This document shows, piece after piece, positions 60,569 through 64,000 of a stretch of DNA of 64,000 nucleotides. The notes beneath the pieces were generated by a model. The model ran no database searches and was not told the origin of the DNA. It was given only the letters and a program-made list of their open reading frames with translations. How positions within the stretch are numbered: the stretch's first letter is position 1; the number at the start of each line of letters is the position of its first letter. The translations under genes and the position numbers were made by a program. This DNA comes from Neoarius graeffei. Its lineage: Eukaryota; Chordata; Actinopteri; Siluriformes; Ariidae. The stretch spans positions 31,844,943 through 31,908,942 of the forward strand of contig NC_083571.1 of the NCBI RefSeq assembly GCF_027579695.1, given 5' to 3'.

Positions 60569-62166
60569 CAGTGGTGCTTGAAAGTTTGTGAACCCTTTAG
60601 AATTTTCTATATTTCTGCATAAATATGACCTAAAACATCATCAGATTTTCACACAAGTCCTAAAAGTAGATAAAGAGAACCCAGTTAAACAAATGAGACA
60701 AAAATATTATACTTGGTCATTTATTTATTGAGGAAAATGATCCAATATTACATATCTGTGAGTGGCAAAAGTATGTGAACCTTTACTTTCAGTATCTGGT
60801 GTGACCCCCTTGTGCAGCAATAACTGTAACTAAACGTTTGCGGTAACTGTTGATCAGTCCTGCACACCGGCTTGGAGGAATTTTAGCCCGTTCCTCCATA
60901 CAGAACAGCTTCAACTCTGGGATGTTGGTGGGTTTCCTCACATGAACTGCTCGCTTCAGGTCCTTCCACAACATTTCCATTGGATTAAGGTCAGGACTCT
61001 GACTTGGCCATTCCAAAACATTAACTTTATTCTTCTTTAACCATTCTTTGGTAGAACGACTTGTGTGCTTAGGGTCGTTGTCTTGCTGCATGACCCACCT
61101 TCTCTTGAGATTCAGTTCATGGACAGATGTCCTGACATTTTCCTTTAGAATTCGCTGGTATAATTCAGAATTCATTGTTCCATCAATGATGGCAAGCCGT
61201 CCTGGCCCAGATGCAGCAAAACAGGCCCAAACCGTGATACTACCACCACGTTTCACAGATGGGATAAGGTTCTTATTCTGGAATGCAGGGTTTTCCTTTC
61301 TCCAAACATAACACTTCTCATTTAAACCAAAGAATTATATTTTGGTCTCATCCATCCACAAAACATTTTCCCAATAGCCTTCTGGCTTGTCCACGTGATC
61401 TTTAGCAAACCGCAGACGAGCAGCAATGTTCTTTTTGGAGAGCAGTGGCTTTCTCCTTGCAACCCTGCCATGCACACCATTGTTGTTCAGTGTTCTCCTG
61501 ATGGTGGACTCATGAACATTAGCCAAATGTGAGAGAGGCCTTCAGTTGCTTAGAAGTTCCCCTGGGGTCCTTTGTGACCTCTCCGAATGTTACACGCCTT
61601 GCTCTTGGAGTGATCTTTGTTGGTTGACCACTCCTGGGGAGGGTAACACTGGTCTTGAATTTCCTCCATTTGTACACAATCTGTCTGACTGTGGATTGGT
61701 GGAGTCCAAACTCTTTAGAGATGGTTTTATAACCTTTTCCAGCCTGATGAGCATCAACAACGCTTTTTCTGAGGTCCTCAGAAATCTCCTTTGTTCGTGC
61801 CATGATACACTTCCACAAACATGTGTTGTGAAGATCAGACTTTGATAGATCCCTGTTCTTTAAATAAAACAGGGTGCCCACTCACACCTGATCGTCATCC
61901 CATTGATTGAAAACACCTGACTCTAATTTCACCTTCAAATTAACTGCTAATCCTAGAGGTTCACATACTTTTGCCACTTACAGATATGTAATATTGGATC
62001 TTTTTCCTCAATAAATAAATGACCAAATATAATATTTTTGTCTCATTTGTTTAACTGGGTTCTCTTTATCTACTTTTAGGACTTGTGTGAAAATCTGACG
62101 TTTTAGGTCATATTTATGCAGAAATACAAAACTTCTAAAGGGTTCACAAACTTTCAAGCACCACTG
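60569..62166 (-). mobile_element. Tc1/mariner transposon, family D
   Basis: Ends CAGTGGTGCTTGAAAGTTTG and the inverse CAAACTTTCAAGCACCACTG, with TA at 60567-60568 on the left; on the right TA has changed to TC. Terminal repeats are about 210 bp. Fragments of the same family lie at 13739 and 14666. Confidence 0.93.
60789..61803 (-). pseudogene. Tc1 transposase, family D, frameshifted
   Basis: Starts MARTKEISEDLRKSVV (61803); QSTVRQIVYKWRKF is the helix-turn-helix and SGQPTKITPRA the hinge. The frame changes near 61522 and stops after WMDETKI at 61335. The last part (60789-61256) has QQDNDPKH and LNPMEMLW, DD34E spacing. One frameshift and at least one stop. Confidence 0.9.
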
Positions 62167-63124
62167 TCGCTTTACTCTCACTGGTTCCTGACTTTTCCGA
62201 CGCCCTGTAGTTCAGGCTCTGGTGGTGGTGGTGTGATGGTGTGGGGAATGCTTTCTCGGCACACGTCAGATCAATCACGTCCCGTCTGAACGCTTATCTA
62301 TCGGAGTGTAGCTCCTTGGTCACGTGCATCCTATTATGGCCACAATTTGCTCATCATAAAGCAAACCTCATGACTGTAGCTTCAAGACAGGCGTGACAGA
62401 TGACTCCAGCCTCAAAGCGTTAACACTACGTGTGCACGGGATGACAGGATGATGAGAGGATACAAGGGAAGGTGGAACAATATGAAAGCTGGAGAGACGG
62501 ACAGAGAGGACGCGACGCAGTCTCCGGGGAACGGGGTGGGGGGGAGACGGGATTATTAAAGCTGCTGAGGATGAGGAGCTATGAACAGAGACTCTGACGC
62601 TCTCGCCATCCACCCAGCCTCAGGGCATTTACGCACAACTAGGCCACACAAACATACACAGCTTTAGGGCATTACACAAAGCAGCCAGGATTTACACACA
62701 CAGTTTTACAGGAAGACATATTTAAATTTACACTAACTGAAAAACAAGATGCTGCTTTCACAAAACAAAAACCAGCCTCGCTCTCTGCCTACGCACTCGT
62801 GTACTGATATTGTGGTATTGAATATCGTGATGTATCATACACCTGCTCATCAGCACGACACACCCACACAACAACTGGACCTGAACTTACCCCCACACAC
62901 AAGGACGATTATACACTCGGGGCATTTACATACACACACACACACACACACACACAGCCTTGAGGCATTTGCACACAACCGGCCCCTCCATCCACACCCA
63001 CACCCAGCACAGCCTTGGGGCATTTAAACACAACAAGTCCTAGATTTAGCCAGACAAATTCACTGCTCTGAAGTGACTATTGCAACCCTGAACGTTCATC
63101 ATCCCCCCCCCCCCCCCCCCCAAA
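62167..63124. other. Spacer with CA and poly-C runs
   Basis: (CA)n at 62932-62956 and a run of about 17 C at 63104-63120. No gene recognised. Confidence 0.5.
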
Positions 63125-63690
63125 GTGATTTATTCCCCTTATGGAGCACTTGCATGTGACGTCACAGCCGATCCAGATTGTGACAGACGCCATCTTGTCA
63201 GTCAAACGCCATATTCCGCCTTCTACTTCTGCTTTTACTTCTACCTTTTCTTCTGGAAAACCCTACTATATACAATTCTACTACAACGGCTGCAGCTACA
63301 AGCTCTCCCTACCTGTGCACGTTTTTTATGTGTATTTTTGCGTGTTGTTCGTCTGTACCGGACTTCAATATCCACTACAACCGTATGGACTCACTGGACA
63401 TGGGTTTCCAGCAGAAAATGACAGTTTGTAGCGATTTCCATCGCATGCACAACATTCCGGACAAGATAGCGAGACCAGCGGGGTCTCCGTGGATTGTTAT
63501 CGGAAGCAAAGCGAAGGAGGCGGCGCCGGGAGCAGAAGCAAAAGCGAGGCTGCAGAGCGGCCTGTTGACTAAGCTCAGAAAACAGCCACTCAAACCTCCA
63601 CTGCTAAGCCTCTACCTCTCCAACGCCAGATCCATGTAAACAAGATGGACGATTTGGAATTACAGCTGGAATTACCTTATTCTATTCTAT
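63125..63690 (+). mobile_element. Non-LTR retrotransposon (LINE) 5' fragment
   Basis: SGLLTKLRKQPLKPP then LLSLYLSNARSM (63500-63637) and, in another frame, NKMDDLEL resemble the start of the endonuclease domain of fish LINEs (L2/CR1-like; the usual pattern is LxxLRxRxxRPPLPxLxLxNxRSLxNKMDEL). An Arg/Lys-rich stretch precedes it in the next frame. Two frame changes are needed, the piece ends near 63690, and no reverse transcriptase follows. Confidence 0.65.
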
Positions 63691-63732
63691 AATCGGCTGG
63701 TCAGTGCTATACTCAATACTTAAGTGACTTAC

Positions 63733-63950
63733 CCATCCAATGAGGATTCTTGTTTACAAGATGCCACATCTGAGTCGCTGACAAATCCTGAATTTCTGTA
63801 AAGATAACTGTCCAGAGATTTATAGGCACGCAGTGCTTCACCACTGAACAGCGAGGGAAAGTTAATGAGGTAATTATACACGTCCGGGTATTCCGCTGGC
63901 AGTTCAAAATCCGGTCGTGAAAACTCCGTCCGGTAAGCCATAAGGGTCAC
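63733..63950 (-). CDS. First exon of a fish repeat-associated gene (SWIM/YqaJ-type family), partial
   Basis: MTLMAYRTEFSRPDF, then ELPAEYPDVYNYLINFP, SLFSGEALRAYKSLDSYLYR and NSGFVSD. I recognise this as the N-terminus of a multi-copy fish protein family that carries a SWIM zinc finger and a YqaJ-like viral recombinase domain further on; neither is in view. The exon ends at GGATGG with donor GTAAGT (63727-63732). The next Met (63941) is an alternative start. Downstream exons, expected at lower coordinates, are not found between here and rnf38, so it may be an isolated fragment. Confidence 0.55.
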
Positions 63951-64000
63951 TAATCTGTAGATCGTTTATTTTAGACATATATCTAGTTATCTGTTCATTA

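Noticed and set aside
62368..62613. Minus ORF of 81 codons as an rnf38 5' exon
   Set aside because: No match to RNF38 N-terminal sequence that I can recall, and no convincing splice donor in frame.

Overview
The window is vertebrate, almost certainly teleost fish, nuclear DNA. The evidence is a multi-exon gene with GT-AG introns (rnf38-like), Tc1/mariner transposons with DD34E transposases, hAT elements with 8-bp target duplications, TTAA-flanked elements, a Ty3/gypsy-type LTR retrotransposon, and at least 15 copies of a tRNA-derived SINE whose central block matches the fish DANA/V-SINE type. I cannot name the species.

Layout. 1-9 kb: two Tc1 copies of different families (A1, B1), a TTAA element carrying a SINE, and a 1.07-kb terminal-inverted-repeat element. 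9-20 kb: a decayed THAP-domain fragment, Tc1 copy A2, a MITE, a broken family-C Tc1 that holds an orphan exon of a Hedgehog-interacting-protein-like gene, and SINEs. 20-29 kb: SINEs, a hAT inside a hAT (22006-25301), a MITE inside a SINE, and a second TTAA element that preserves the site before the SINE in the first copy was inserted. 29-31.3 kb: a Tc1 (B2) with an uninterrupted 345-residue transposase, inserted inside the terminal repeat of another element. 31.3-38 kb: a foldback repeat, a 1.2-kb purine-only repeat, SINEs and a minisatellite. 38.3-45.9 kb: Tc1 copy A3 split by a 5.7-kb LTR retrotransposon with identical LTRs, which itself carries a tandem triplet of truncated SINEs exactly at its polypurine tract/LTR junction. 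47-50 kb: a minisatellite split by Tc1 copy A4, which carries its own MITE. 50.9-58.3 kb: the only clear host gene, the last ten coding exons and probable 3' UTR of rnf38 on the minus strand, with three inverted-repeat elements in its introns or just upstream. 58.3-64 kb: rnf38 upstream intron or flank, a decayed family-D Tc1, a LINE fragment, and at the right edge the first exon of a minus-strand gene of a fish repeat-associated family.

How it fits together. Most of the window is a stack of insertions whose relative order can be read from who interrupts whom: minisatellite or SINE first, Tc1 next, LTR element after that, SINE triplet last. The host function visible is rnf38, a RING-H2 E3 ubiquitin ligase. 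The most unusual structures are the SINE triplet at the LTR junction, the intact Tc1 transposase, the nonsense mutation shared by two Tc1 copies, the micro-inversion in Tc1 A3, and the exon-like HHIPL fragment enclosed in transposon debris. No CRISPR array, operon or prokaryotic feature is present.
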